The position numbers were made by a program, and so were the translations under genes. The notes beneath the pieces are model-generated. The model was given only the letters and a program-made list of their open reading frames with translations. It had not been told where the DNA came from and did no database searches. From Elmis aenea (Eukaryota > Arthropoda > Insecta > Coleoptera > Elmidae): DNA of 64,000 nucleotides. The stretch is taken from positions 33,857,470 through 33,921,469 of the forward strand of contig OX393578.1 of the NCBI GenBank assembly GCA_947652605.1. Direction: 5' to 3'. Shown here piece after piece: positions 1-12,100 of the stretch (the stretch's first letter is position 1; every line of letters begins with the position of its first letter).

Positions 1-828
1 CCTGCATTATTCCATTAAATTTTTTACGTAAACATTTGATTGTAGATATAAAAAATTATGCATTTTTGAAAGAAAATATGGCTGTCTAAATGCATAACAT
101 AAAAGTGTTATATTTAAAATAAGTCCTACACTTAACAGTAGGAGGACTAATGATTAAATAAATAAATGAAATAATTTTCTTAGATATTGAGGGGTATCAG
201 CAAAATTCTTTACATACTTAAACTTATTTTTGAGTGATTCTATTAATAAAAATTTAACTAATCACCAATTCAATCAATTTCTATGGCATCGTTTTTACCT
301 CGCCATATCGCAGCCATGTAAACTACTCTAGTAGGTATGTATTTACCTCAAGGGCTACAGCATCGACCACACAATAGCTAGTTGCTTTACATTAAAGTTA
401 AAGTTCATGTAAAATTGTGACAGCTTTAAATTATACTGAAAAACAATGTCTGTTAAACCAAGTCAGTAAAATATGGAATTGTACAGAACAGGTGCTATTT
501 GAATATTTCTCAAAACTATTTAACATGGTATGTTTGATACTAAAAAATTATTTAGGAAAAATATTATTCAAGAGAAAAAAAAATATTTTAAAGCTTTGAA
601 AATGGAAGTAAAGTTGAATGGGTAAAATTAAAAAGTGCTCGTTCCCATGCAACAATTATAAAATGCACAGGATGGCTCGCTGGTACATTCAATAATTAAA
701 AACTCAAAGTTTTAGCTTGTTGAACCTGCATTTTAGTTTAATTTGTATTGATAATAATTATGTGTTTTTGTCATTAGGTACATATGATTTTGATGTATTA
801 TAATATTCATTAATTTTATGATTTTTAG
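1..828. other. Upstream intron of the STRAD gene
   Basis: No exon is recognisable here. The stretch ends in a T-rich tract and AG acceptor at 827-828, directly before the first STRAD exon, so it is taken as the 3' part of a long intron whose donor lies outside the window. The short ORF at 417-599 has no recognisable protein character. Confidence 0.6.
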
Positions 829-3800
829 GGCACTACGAGCTAGTCATATACTTATATCAGCCACAGGTCGAGTGTGTATATCAGGTCTACGATATGCCTG
901 TCCTATTGTCCAACATGGCAAATGGCAAAGGAAAATACATTCGTTTCCATCTAGTACAGCTAGCAATTTAAACTGGCTAGCTCCTGAAATATTAGAACAA
1001 AATTTACAAGGTAGGTGATCAATATTATTTAATAATATTTCACGTTAATCATTATTTTTGTTAAGGTTACAATGAAAAATCTGATATATACAGTGTGGGG
1101 GTGGTACTTTGTGAACTTGCAAATGGCGTTGAACCGTTTGCAGCTATGCCAACAACGCTAATGTTGATAGAAAAAGTTAGAGGAGCTGCTCCGCAATTAT
1201 TAGACTGCACTACGATTATAAGGGATGAAAATAATGAAGTGCATGGTAAATAAGATACAAATAAACACTTTAAGTCTTAATATTTGGATAAATTAATTTT
1301 GTAGATGAATTAATGTGAAATTAATTAACTTTCAGGAGATCCTGAATTGGGAAGCTTTATTGGTTTTTCGCATAATCAAGCCAATAGACGATTTAGTGAA
1401 GGTTTACATCAGGTTGCTGCACTTTGTTTACAAAAAGATCCAGGCAATAGGCCTAGTGCCTCACAGCTTTTGACACACTCTTTTTTAAAGGTTAATAGAA
1501 GAGGTTTATCGTTACCGGATCTTCTTAAACCAGCATTACCGCTTAGTGATAGGGTTGCCTATAATGCAGGTAATTAAGTTTGTAAGAAAACAGAAGCAGA
1601 ATTATTTTTTTAAAAATCTGAATTGTCTTGTGTTATTTTATATACAGGGTGTTCCAAATTTGTGGTTCAATATGGGGATTTTAAGAGCTACGAATTTCGT
1701 TAAGTTGGGGCAATATTGCGAAATTTGGTGCTGAAATCAAATATGATAAGAAATATGCTATACCGGTTGTAAATGAAGTGTGGTACACCCCCTTTTTTTC
1801 TTTAGTTTTCATTTTAAAAATTTTTGACATATGGTATGTGCACATAACAGGTTTTTTAAGCACATGCATACAATTGTTTTACTTCCGGTTTCGCCGGAAA
1901 TGACCCAAACTTTGTTATTTTAAATGGAACACTCTGTATATTTTTACATTTTTAGAGAGAGGAAGCGATTTTGGATACAACTGCACTATTTTGGTTAATT
2001 TTTATAATCTCAAAACAATTTTTGAAACAAAATTTAGTTTTTTATTGAGTGTGCCGTGACCTGCATAAATTGAATTTTATTACATCATCAATTGTCCAAA
2101 AAACGTTTTTGTAAATTTTAATTGACATTTAGGTTATTTTAATCAGCTTTGAAGGTTGCGGAATCGGTTTCTTGACAAAAAATCAATTTTTTTAAATGGA
2201 ACAAACGATGGTGGTATAAGCGGTTATTTAAATGGAGCATCTTCTAACGCATCCATCGATACCAATAACTTCTATTTTTATTAAGAGTCTGTTTAAAAAA
2301 CTTCAAATTATTGTAAAGATTAATAAGAGATCCTGTTAATCGCAGTACACTGCATAACTGCAACAACCAACAAAACAAATTCAAAACAAAAACAAAGGTG
2401 ATAGGGAACAGATCGCTGTGGAAAAAAACAAATGCTTGTTTACTTGTTTGTATGTTATTGCGGTGGTAGAAAAATGATTACATAGTCATTAAATTAAAAA
2501 TTAATAAAAAATTAAATTTTTGTTCAAAAATTATTTGAGGTCATAAAAATTAACCAAAATAGTGCAGTTGTATCCAAAATTGCTTCCTCTTTCCAAAAAT
2601 ATAAAAATATACAGGGTGTTCCATTTAAAATAACAAAGTTGGGGTCATTTTCGGCGAAACCGGAAGTGAAACAATTATGTGCATGTAGGTACTTAAAAAA
2701 TCCTGGTTTTTTGCACAAATGTCTAAATTTAATTAATCTAAAATCAAAACTAAAGAAAAAAAAAGGGGTGTAACACCCTTTGTTTACACCCGGTATATAA
2801 TTTAAATGGTATTCAGAAAAATCTAAACACATTTATTTTAATGTTTTGCATTCTTTCCTTTATTTTTAAAGACATTGAAAAAATAAAAACACTTCCTTGA
2901 TGCAACTTTTTATTCTCCAAATGCTCCATTACTTGGATTTTTATGTCAAACGTGTAGTCTCATGAACCATCATCAACTTTTTTATTTGTTGCAATTACCA
3001 CCCTGGATTTTAGTATTTAAAGTTAGTACTAAAAATCCTGAACACTAATATAAGACACCAACATTAGTATCATAGTCAAGGATACTACCTATAGGTGAAA
3101 TTTGAAAAACAACTGCAAAAAATGAATGAGATCGACATTACCGATAGGTGTGATTATCATAAAATAATAATTATAATTACTAGAAATTAATTATAATAAC
3201 GAACAACTTTTACAATTTTGCTAAATTTTAGATTGGTTTTGTTTTTCATGACCATGTTGATTTCATAAAAAATCGTTTTTTTTGTGTATTGCCTTCATTT
3301 TTAAAATGTTATCGCTTGCATTTTGTAACTTGTATTTAGAATTTTTTAAATAATCTTCAAATGTAAAAATTCTATATGGCGCCTATAAAAAATAACAAAG
3401 TTGATGATTCAGAACAGATGACATGTGTGACACAAAATCTAATTAGAGCAGCATATGAATGAAGAATAAAAAGTTGCTTTAAGAATGCGTTTTTATTTTT
3501 TCAATATTTCTAAAAATTAGGGAAATTAAGCAAAAATATTAAAATCAACTTTTTTAGTGTTACCCAAAGAATTTTAATAAAAAGGGCTAGTATATTTCTT
3601 TTTAAATTTTAATTCAGCACCAAATTTCACAATTTTGTCCCAAATGAACCAAACGACTTCGTAGTTTGAAGGGTTAGCAAGATCCCGATGTTGAGCTTTA
3701 AATTTGGGAACTGTAACATCTGAAATATTCCATGATTTTATGAAATGGCAAGGAGCACATTGAAATGTACAATAAGCAATATAATTTAATAAAAGACTAC

Positions 3801-6414
3801 CAAATTTAAAAAAATTATACAATAATGCAGATTTTTATGACTCTTTAACCCTTTCACTACGAGTACATATCTATACAGGGTGTCCCAGATAGCATTTCCA
3901 GCATGGGGATCTCGCTTAGTATAAGAGATACAGGTTTGCTTAAATTAGATGAATTATTCCCAAGTATGAGAGGAGCTACAATCAATTTTTAAAAATACAA
4001 AATTCTTCATACTTCAGATGTTACAGCAAAAAATATGAAATTGTTGAATTTCTTTTTTCTCTCGTAACTTTTTTGTTTTATTCATTAGGTCAATTTTATT
4101 AGTACTTTTTCTAGGTACTTTTTTATGGAGAAAGTATCTGTTATTTTAGATTTTTTTAATCACTTACATTTTCGAGATATTACCCCTAACTTTATTTTTC
4201 TTATGGGCCGCGAAGTTGGCTATGGAATAGTTAAATGCGCTTTTTTTTCTCTTTTTAATGAGATATTTCTTGCTCTATCTATTTTTATAAATAAGTCACA
4301 AAATCAAGAAAAATCTTATATTACGAATCACTTATCAAGGTATCTATGAAAAAAGAAACAAAACAACTAATTAAATGTCAAATGACAGTTACCATTTGTC
4401 TGTTATTAGAATTTTATAGTATTGTTGTGTAATTCGATAGTTGTAGCAAATTTGTTATCATATAATTATAGACACATTTAAACTAATAAAAAACTTGACA
4501 GGTGAGATGCTACATTCTTTGCCATAGAAACTTTGTTGTTTTCTGTCGAGATACAGCTCTAAGTATCGCTCAGCTTCTACACAGTTTATATGGCAAAGAA
4601 TGTAGATTTCAAAATGTAAAATTTTACGTTATTTTTAAATGTAGCCATAATAAAAATAATTACTACAAAGACTATCGAATCACACAACAATACAATAAAA
4701 TTTTAATAAACGATACTGCAGACAATTGATACTGTCATTTGACATTTAGTTAGTTGTTTTTTGTTTCTTTTTTCATAGATAGCTTGATAGGCGATTCGTA
4801 AAACACGATTTTTCTTGATTTAGTGGCTTATTTATAAAAATAGATATAGCAAGTAATATCTCATTAAAAAAAAAAAGAAGCACTTTTAACTATTCCATAG
4901 CCAACTACGCGGCCCATAAGAAAAATTAAAGTTGGGGTAGTATCTCGAATGTTGTACTTTTAAAATATGATTGTAGCTCGTCTCATACTTGGGAATAATT
5001 CATCTAATTTAAGCAAACCTGTATCTCCTTTAACAAGCGAGATTCCCATGCTGGAAATGTTATCTGGACACCCTGTATATAAATCTATTACTGCGTTATC
5101 AGCGTGGCGACTTATTCTGCACTCTATATATTATAACCGTTGGTGTTTAATTTTGAAATAACATATAATTCTTTTATTTAATCAGTTTGACACTATCTAT
5201 TGCCATATTCAAAAACTCATTAAATATTTTTTTTTTGGTATAATATATTTTATTCCCCAATGCAAAGTCTGGTGATGTCCTTTGAAACCATCCTTAGGAT
5301 TTTTTTTTCACGATAATTAGGAACTATTCTTAAAAGATACATTGTGAGTAGTACGTTTACTTTCCACAAAGAGCAATTTTCTCGAATTCTAGGAATACCC
5401 GATTTTTTTTGGATTTGGGGATGAGAAAGCATAAAAAATTCCTATCCGGAAACACTACCCACACCATACTCCCAAACCTACGTTTGCACATGACCCCAGA
5501 TAACAAAAATAATAGAATCTTCACAGCAACCTGAAATCGCTAATTGACGACAGCCGTAGTTAAAGGGTTAAATGCTAGAAAATTTATTAATGATCTAAAA
5601 AAGTGTACTTCTCCAAAGTTGACACAATTGTTTCATGAAATTTAGTGAGTTTAATTTATAAAACAAATGAAAATTGGTATTCAGGCTTTGGCACGGTTTA
5701 CTACAGTTTTGGGGAAGCCTGTCAAAAAATCGAGAACTTTTTGACATAAATTTTCGGTAGATTAAGTCTAAGAACGGTTCGCTATAAAATTTCTTAATTT
5801 TGAACAAAACTAACTTTAACATTTGGGTAAAGCATTATTATATACATCCACTGATTGATTAAATTGGAAGGTTGCGAATTTTCATAAATCTCGCTGACTA
5901 CGTCCAACCCAGTGCACGGACGGTGCTTAAGACTTATTGCCATCTACCGAAAATTTATGGCGAACGGTTCTTAGACTTATTGCCATCTTTTGGATCATTC
6001 ACCGAACTAGTTACCGGTCTCAGTTGGTCTTGTATGGGAGTTTCCCAACCTGTGTAGTAGACCGTGGATTTTGGTACTAGATTTTTGTTGTTTCAAAAAA
6101 GACTATTTATGTACAAAAGCAGACAAAATTTTCGTATGGAAAAACATAATTATTAGTTTTAAATTTCTTTTAGACTAATAGGGTTTAAAAATGCCTCCCT
6201 TGTATCCACACATCCGTTATTAATTATTATTCTCTCCCTCTTTTACGAGATCGTAACCACAGTAATTTTATCCACAAAAAAATCCTACCCATTGTTTTTA
6301 CTATTATAATGAAATGTAAAACAGGAATTTTTATTTGCAGATGAGTTGGCCAATTTGGACACAATTAATCAAATGTCAGATTTAGAGTTATATACACGTG
6401 AATGGGATTTTTAA
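829..6414 (+). CDS. STRAD: STE20-related adaptor pseudokinase (STRAD), 3' half
   Basis: Four coding exons, 829-1010, 1066-1245, 1336-1569 and 6341-6414 (stop TAA), join in frame at GT-AG borders and give 222 residues, about half of a typical STRAD of about 430. STRAD binds and allosterically activates the LKB1 kinase together with MO25/CAB39 in the cytoplasm. The translation begins in the catalytic loop with RASHILIS where an active kinase has HRD, has SGLR in place of DFG, and keeps the APE motif (WLAPEIL). Then follow a [15 protein letters not shown] helix and [13 protein letters not shown] near the end of the C-lobe. All this matches vertebrate STRAD, which is a pseudokinase. The protein ends in EWDF, the position of the WEF tail that docks on MO25. 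The last intron (1570-6340) is swollen by nested transposons. The 5' exons lie outside the window. Family assignment is firm; the symbol is by homology only. Confidence 0.93.
1645..3713. mobile_element. Degenerate TA-flanked palindromic element in STRAD intron
   Basis: The left end CAGGGTGTTCCAAATTTG follows TA. A decayed mirror end, TTTGGGAACTG, precedes TA at 3714-3715. The left arm (ATGGGGATTTTAAGAGCTACG, then GGGGCAATATTGCGAAATT) resembles the left arm of the element at 42427. The mirror arm lies at about 3600-3713. A second TA-flanked element is nested inside. No transposase is present. Confidence 0.65.
1763..2793. mobile_element. Nested TA-flanked palindrome with CCGG(T/G)TGTAAA ends
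   Basis: It begins CCGGTTGTAAA after TA (1761-1762) and ends TTTACACCCGG before TA (2794-2795). The arms at 1763-2010 and about 2545-2793 are inverted copies that include poly-purine/pyrimidine tracts, a CTTCCGGTTTCGCCGGAA-like hairpin and an embedded CAGGGTGTTCC end (2612 right arm; decayed CACTCTG at 1936 left arm). It is non-coding. Confidence 0.6.
3849..5567. mobile_element. TTAA-flanked (piggyBac-type) MITE carrying a nested palindrome
   Basis: TTAA at 3845-3848 is followed by CCCTTTCACTACGAG, and the mirror end GCCGTAGTTAAAGGG is followed by TTAA at 5568-5571. A TTAA target duplication and CCC ends are the piggyBac signature. The right end, including a CTGTCGTCAATTAG stretch, is clearly related to the left end of the element at 11775, which lies in the opposite orientation. 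Most of its length is the element nested at 3876. Confidence 0.75.
3876..5075. mobile_element. TA-flanked CAGGGTG palindrome, 1.2 kb
   Basis: It starts CAGGGTGTCCCAGATAGCAT after TA (3874-3875) and ends ATAACATTTCCAGC-type sequence reading into ACACCCTG before TA (5076-5077; the mirror end has lost one G). The arms of several hundred bases are nearly perfect inverted copies, including a GCATGGGGATCTCGC-like block and AAGTATGAGAGGAGC. A second, half copy of this family lies at about 61890-63713. No ORF makes protein sense. Confidence 0.85.
5572..6340. other. 3' part of the last STRAD intron
   Basis: There is no gene. An imperfect inverted repeat based on TACCGAAAATTTATGGCGAAC occurs at about 5745-5800 and 5940-5985, probably a decayed repeat. 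The stretch ends at the acceptor TTATTTGCAG (6331-6340). Confidence 0.5.
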
Positions 6415-6710
6415 AATAACACACTGTATTAACTAAAATAGTTATATGTATATGTATTTATCTATTTAGTTCAAATTGATTTAAGATTAAATAGAATTTT
6501 TGTTACTGACTGAGTTTTACATTCTAATTTTATCTCACAATATTGTATCACAAACCCTTATTTATATTTAACAACAGATAATCAAAGACAAACTAAACAG
6601 AGGAAGTCTTAATACTGCCAATATCCTCCAACATATAAACTAATACTCCAATGTAATAGTATGAGCAACAGTATTTTAAGTACTTATATATAAAAAAAAA
6701 ATGATATAGG
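6415..6710 (+). other. 3' flank / probable 3' UTR of STRAD
   Basis: Directly after the STRAD stop codon. AT-rich, with no other gene. Candidate AATAAA poly(A) signals only appear further on, for example at 6853-6858, so the transcript end is not fixed. Confidence 0.4.
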
Positions 6711-6712
6711 TA

Positions 6713-6824
6713 CACAGTGGACCAAATTCGATGGGATTACATAGTCATGTTGCTTAATATTTCTCTATCTTGAATATTAAGCAAAATACCCATCATATAA
6801 TCCCATTGAATTTGGTCCACCCTG
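6713..6824. mobile_element. Short palindromic MITE, 112 bp, TA-flanked
   Basis: The ends are CACAGTGGACCAAATTCGAT and the mirror sequence TGAATTTGGTCCACCCTG, both flanked by TA (6711-6712, 6825-6826). The arms pair through AATCCCAT and TTAATATTC blocks. It is too short to code. A similar GAATTTGGTCCAC end occurs near 44140. Confidence 0.75.
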
Positions 6825-7695
6825 TACAATATATGACATAATAGTTAAGGTTAATAAAGCCATTTACTACAATAACATTTTACTAATAAAACTCAATAAT
6901 TCTTAGTATGCTGACATGAAAGGTAACTTGCCTTAATTTAAATTTTATTTTACACTAAAAAATATTATTTTATGGAAATATACACATTAACATTTTAAAG
7001 GTAATTTTTAATTAAGTATTTATTAGTTTTGTGTTTACTATTGGCATATTTAAAGTTCCTAAATTTAATATAATCAAAGCTGTATAATAATACTTAAGTG
7101 TTATTTTATTTGGTACACATCTAGCGTGCTCCAAATACTCACCTGTTATATTCCAATAGTTCTGTAATTACACAAATTACATAATTTAACCTGACAAGTA
7201 ATGTTTAAAATTTAATTACAATGTTAATAATTTTTTCTGGGTGAATATGTTTCACAAAATTTAAAGAACTTTAAATATACAATAAAAACATAAACTAAGC
7301 AAGTTTTCCATCGTCTGAACAAAATACAAACTTTTGTGTAATAATAAAAAACATTTATATGTACCTTTAATAAACCAGTAAGTCTATTTGTTTTTAAAAT
7401 TACTTTGTATTGACAGTATCAATAAAATTAAAACGTAGCAAAGAAATATGATTTCGTTATATGTTTATATTGATATAGAGTATATGCATCGCGATTATTC
7501 TTATCAAGTAGGTTTTTGCATCATTGATGTCAAATCATTTTGTTATGCAGGTAGTTTTATTAGTTTTGTGTATTAAACATAAACAGGCAATGTTCAAGGT
7601 TAGTGTAGATAAACTTCTAGGAAACAAAAAAATTAATAGGAATAGTTTTTTTACACTTTCATACACACAAAAATGATGTCAGTATTTTTTATTAA

Positions 7696-8452
7696 CCCCT
7701 TAAGACATTAACTGTCCAAGCATTTTTTTTAAATCGACGTCACATGCTAATGTGTCCACATACTTAAACAACATGTTCAACTGTTTTTGGAATTACGTAC
7801 ATAGGACTTTCAAGAGTCATGTGATACAAAATATTTGCTCAATAAGCTTTAGATAACCCTCTTTTTACGTCGTACAGCCATTTCAGAACCTTAAAAGGCA
7901 CTTTTACGTTGATATTGACGTTTACGTTTAACATCCGTCAAATGAGTCACATATGCCATAAGAATGTGCAATTTGAAGCATCATGAGCCAAATTTGGCTC
8001 ATCAAACGGTCAACGTGTTAATGTACGTGCCCGTGTCTAACACGGGCATGCGGTTCGGTCATATTTGTGCATGCCAATGTCTTAACACCAGCAGACATAT
8101 CGTGTGGAATAAAACCTTTAAAGCCCCTGTGAGACACTATCTAGTAGAAATGTTATAAGTTTAAAAGATTAAGCGCTAGTGTACCATTGGTACGATTGCG
8201 GTACCTTATAAAAGGGAATTAATTAGCACTTATTTCCCTGCCGAATCTGTTCAGGTGAACTTGTCCTTATAAGTAGTCTGCACTAATTGTGTTATTGGTA
8301 TTGTAATTTTTTTCCAGTCCCCCCCCCCTTCCCCCAACACCCCACGCCACTGAAATGCGAACATATCTTACACTATACCTTATTTTTCTATTAAATGAAA
8401 AATTTGATCATTTTTGACTACAAAATTTAAGAAAAGTTCATTTGTTAAGGGG
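7696..8452. mobile_element. TTAA-flanked piggyBac-type MITE, 757 bp
   Basis: TTAA (7692-7695) precedes CCCCTTAAGAC and the mirror end GTTAAGGGG precedes TTAA (8453-8456). The middle holds a perfect hairpin GCCCGTGTCTAACACGGGC at about 8030-8050. A diverged, inverted relative lies at 48880-49679. It sits between the convergent STRAD and ZnT genes. The 64-codon ORF inside runs through the hairpin and is not taken as a gene. Confidence 0.75.
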
Positions 8453-8456
8453 TTAA

Positions 8457-9196
8457 ATTACACTGCATTTACTTTATTTTATATTTGAATTATCTTCTCA
8501 AAAAATATCAACTAAGTCAAAACTTAATATAGATGGTTTCTTAATAGATAACTTGAAAGATGATATTTAAATAGCAAAATACACCATCACATTATAATAA
8601 TAGTATTTGAACTAACACTGCAACCTTTTTTTTTACATTTAGGTGCTCTTTAATAAAATAAAACTGCCCTGACAAGTCACCATTTCAACACCCGTGTTAC
8701 ATTTACTGATATTGTCAAAATAGGATAATTGATGATAACACCCATTTGGTAAACATAAAAGAAAATCATCTTTTATTAAACCAATTGAAAACAATTCACT
8801 TTTAAGGCTCACAAAAATACTTTCTTCATATGATAAACATATTATTGTCGTTAAGTGACCTAATGATAGTAAAAAAATTATAAGTAAATATGTGTGATAA
8901 CATGTTTGTATTAAATACTTTCTAAAAAGGTATGGCGAGTTTACGAAATAGTCTTGTTTATCATCTTTGCTCACAACATACTAATTTATTATGAAGATTC
9001 AACCTAATAATGCAAAGAAACGTTAACTGTTTATAAAGATTCAGTTTAAAATGTAGGGAACATTTTTTTAAGTATTGTCAAGCAATAATTATCTTTGCTA
9101 CAAGTGAGCATTCATAAAACAATCTAACAAAACCGATTTAAAAAATTTACTATGTTTCGGCAAAATATCATCTATAAATACGGGAAGTACTAAATA
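8457..9196 (-). other. 3' flank / probable 3' UTR of the ZnT gene
   Basis: Downstream of the ZnT stop on the minus strand. TTTATT (minus-strand AATAAA) occurs at 8473-8478 and 8772-8777 as possible poly(A) signals. The 111-codon minus-strand ORF at 8639-8974 does not resemble a known protein and is read as UTR. Confidence 0.4.
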
Positions 9197-12100
9197 CTAA
9201 AATAACTGGCAGTACCTACATCCGCTTACGAGTTCAGCATTAAAAACTTCAATTTGAATGGTACAACTGATTACTTTCAGTTTGCTTCGTATCAGTTCAG
9301 TAGCTTCTGTAAGTACAATGTCCCTATCACAAAATTGATCTGAAACAAATGAAGTCGTTATAAACAAGAAATATTGAAAGGTGAGACTCAAATGAAAAAA
9401 GAATAAAACGAATTGTTACTTAATTTTTAAATATAATATTAGCTATCAATTAAAAAAACTCCTTTCAACTTAATTCAAGATGAACAAAGCGTTAATTGAT
9501 GGCCTGCAGTCGATTTTTCTCCCAATGTTGAGAGTTGCCTATTTGCCACATAAAATATTTGATTAATTTTATTATTGATAATTGCGTGTGATCACAATAT
9601 TTTTGGAACAAAATTAATATCTGAAAAAAATCTTTTTAATAATCTAGAATTTTCGCAGATTGAATATGACTAACATATTTACATGTCAAATCTAATTGAA
9701 AATAATTCTTTAGTAAACAGCTATGCTCATTTGTAAAAGTAAACAAGTGGAAAATAATGGGCCAATTATTTCGTTTTGTCTAAATTATCATACATTAACA
9801 TGTACGTTTGTTAAATAATTACCAAAGTTAACAATAAAAGGACGCAAAAAAATTAAATTAAAAAGGCAACTAGCATTAAAAAGGCTCATTAAAAGTAAAA
9901 GAACAAATAAAAATAGTTTTAAAAGCACATTTCTAAATGAATGATAATCAAATGTTCTTTGATACAAATTTTCAGTTTGTTGTAAACAATAATTTTATTA
10001 CTTACCTACTGCTAAATGGGCGGCAATAACTTCTTTACCTGGTGCTAACGACCATATGTGTATGTCATGTACATGCTTGACACCTGATATGCTTTTAAAT
10101 AAAGTGGCTAATTCTGCACTATTTTTAGGACTAGCTTCTAAAAGTATCTTCATTGCATCTCTTGCCACTTTCAGTGTAGCGTAAACCACGATAAAAGAAA
10201 ACAATAATGTGCAAATTGGATCTGCTGCCTTTGCGTTTGGCCAAATTTTTATAATGATGGCAGCGATTAACACACCCACACTTTGTAGCAAGTCGCCTAC
10301 TACGTGAGCAGCCGCTGCCCTTACATTAATATTTTCACTGTGCTGATGTCCAAAATGTGAATGAGCGTGACAAACTCCGTGTAGCACACCACCCATTCTG
10401 TAAAATTTACCATTAAAAATATATATTAATAGTTGTATTGCGAATTTACATAATATTTACTCCAACTCCTATCGAAGCAACTATTAACATTGTGTCAACT
10501 TCTATTGTAAATTGCCTTTTTAGTAATCTTCCTATCGCAAGAACAGAAAAAACGCCTGCAAGTAACCATACTGCTAAAACACTAAAAAAATATATATAAG
10601 TAAGAAAACAATATATTGCAACAAAAAGTTAAATTAGCTTGTGCTTTTTTTAAACAATACTTTGTGCGATAAATATGCACTGCAAAGCTTTGCAAACAAA
10701 TGTGGTACTTATCGTTGAGTTATATGATTTAGTTGCAATGTATTTAAAAATGTTTGTCGTCTCAAAAAAAAAAAAAAAAATTATTTAACCCTTTCGCTGT
10801 GGGAACTGCATTAAGCCGGTTTCATTTTTCGTGTCCCATGTGCGTCTTGCGCTAGCATAACCCACCAACTCCATGACCCGAAAAATGCCGCACTCAAAGC
10901 ACAAACTTTACAAACAAGCGCCGTAGCGAAAGAGTGTATGAGTGCTATATTTTTAATATTATAATCAGTGGCGATCGAAGAAAATTTTAAGTGGGAGAGC
11001 GGTTAAATATACCGCTTTGGATGTAGCTAAGTGTATCTGCTTATCAAGCAGTGTTGGTGTTGCCTTAACCCTTAACTTGTTGGCGACAAATATCGGTGGG
11101 TCTAGCCGAGACTAACTGAATATGGTAATAACTACACTGCCTTAGAATGCAGTGCACTTGTTTTGTAATCTAGACTTTAGATGTTTATTTACTATGTCCA
11201 AACGCAATTTATATCTTTAAAATGTTATATTTATTTATATAATGCTTGTAAGTATTGTTATTATTTTTAAAATTACTGTTTACAATGTTAGATAAAATAT
11301 TGTGTTCATTATATTGTATAACAGCGAATATTATAATATGTAATTTATATCAAAAAAGGAATGATTAACTTGCCAGTGCATAGCATAAAAGTTTATTTAA
11401 TCTTGACCACTTCCTCAAACGAAGATAAAAAAATATAACTTGAACATGTAAATATTGAGGTTTTCGTGAAATAACTGTTAGGTAGTTATTTCATAATACT
11501 TGTTGTTTTAGATTTAAATTATAATACTTTATTTACAAAATGTAATGTAGTTTGTAGATAATAGGGGCCATAAATTAGTTTTTTTAAGTCCTGTTTTACA
11601 ATGCCATTGAAGCAATTGTTCGTAATGTTTTTATTTAAATTGCCACCTTGTTTTCAATAAAAAATTATTGACCCCTTTATACAACTTTGTTTTGTAATAA
11701 ATAAATGAGGTAATATTACATAACAGGTGACACTGTAATATTTCAAGAATAACAAACACTTAATACAATATTAACCCTTCAACTACAGCTGTCGTCAATA
11801 AGTGACTAGAATTTGCTGTGATGAGGGCATCGCTTATTAATGATTTCATTGTTTTAGTTCCAGTTTTGTTACATGCCATTTTATGTATCAGGAACATGTA
11901 ATTAGTTTCTTGTTATGATCGACTTTATATATAGAATTTTAGTTGCGAGCTACCTGCCAAATTCTTGAGTTTACAAACGAACTCAAAGGAAAACCCCGTT
12001 CTTACAGGGGGGTCTCATTTTTCTCTGGAACCGTTGAACTGATTTTCAAAAACTTTGTATCCTTTTGCTTGCAAAGGATGCTGCATCATTAAATAAGAGT

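Noticed and set aside
2524..2832. 102-codon minus-strand ORF in the STRAD intron
   Set aside because: It overlaps the arm of a nested palindromic element; its mirror arm does not preserve the frame.
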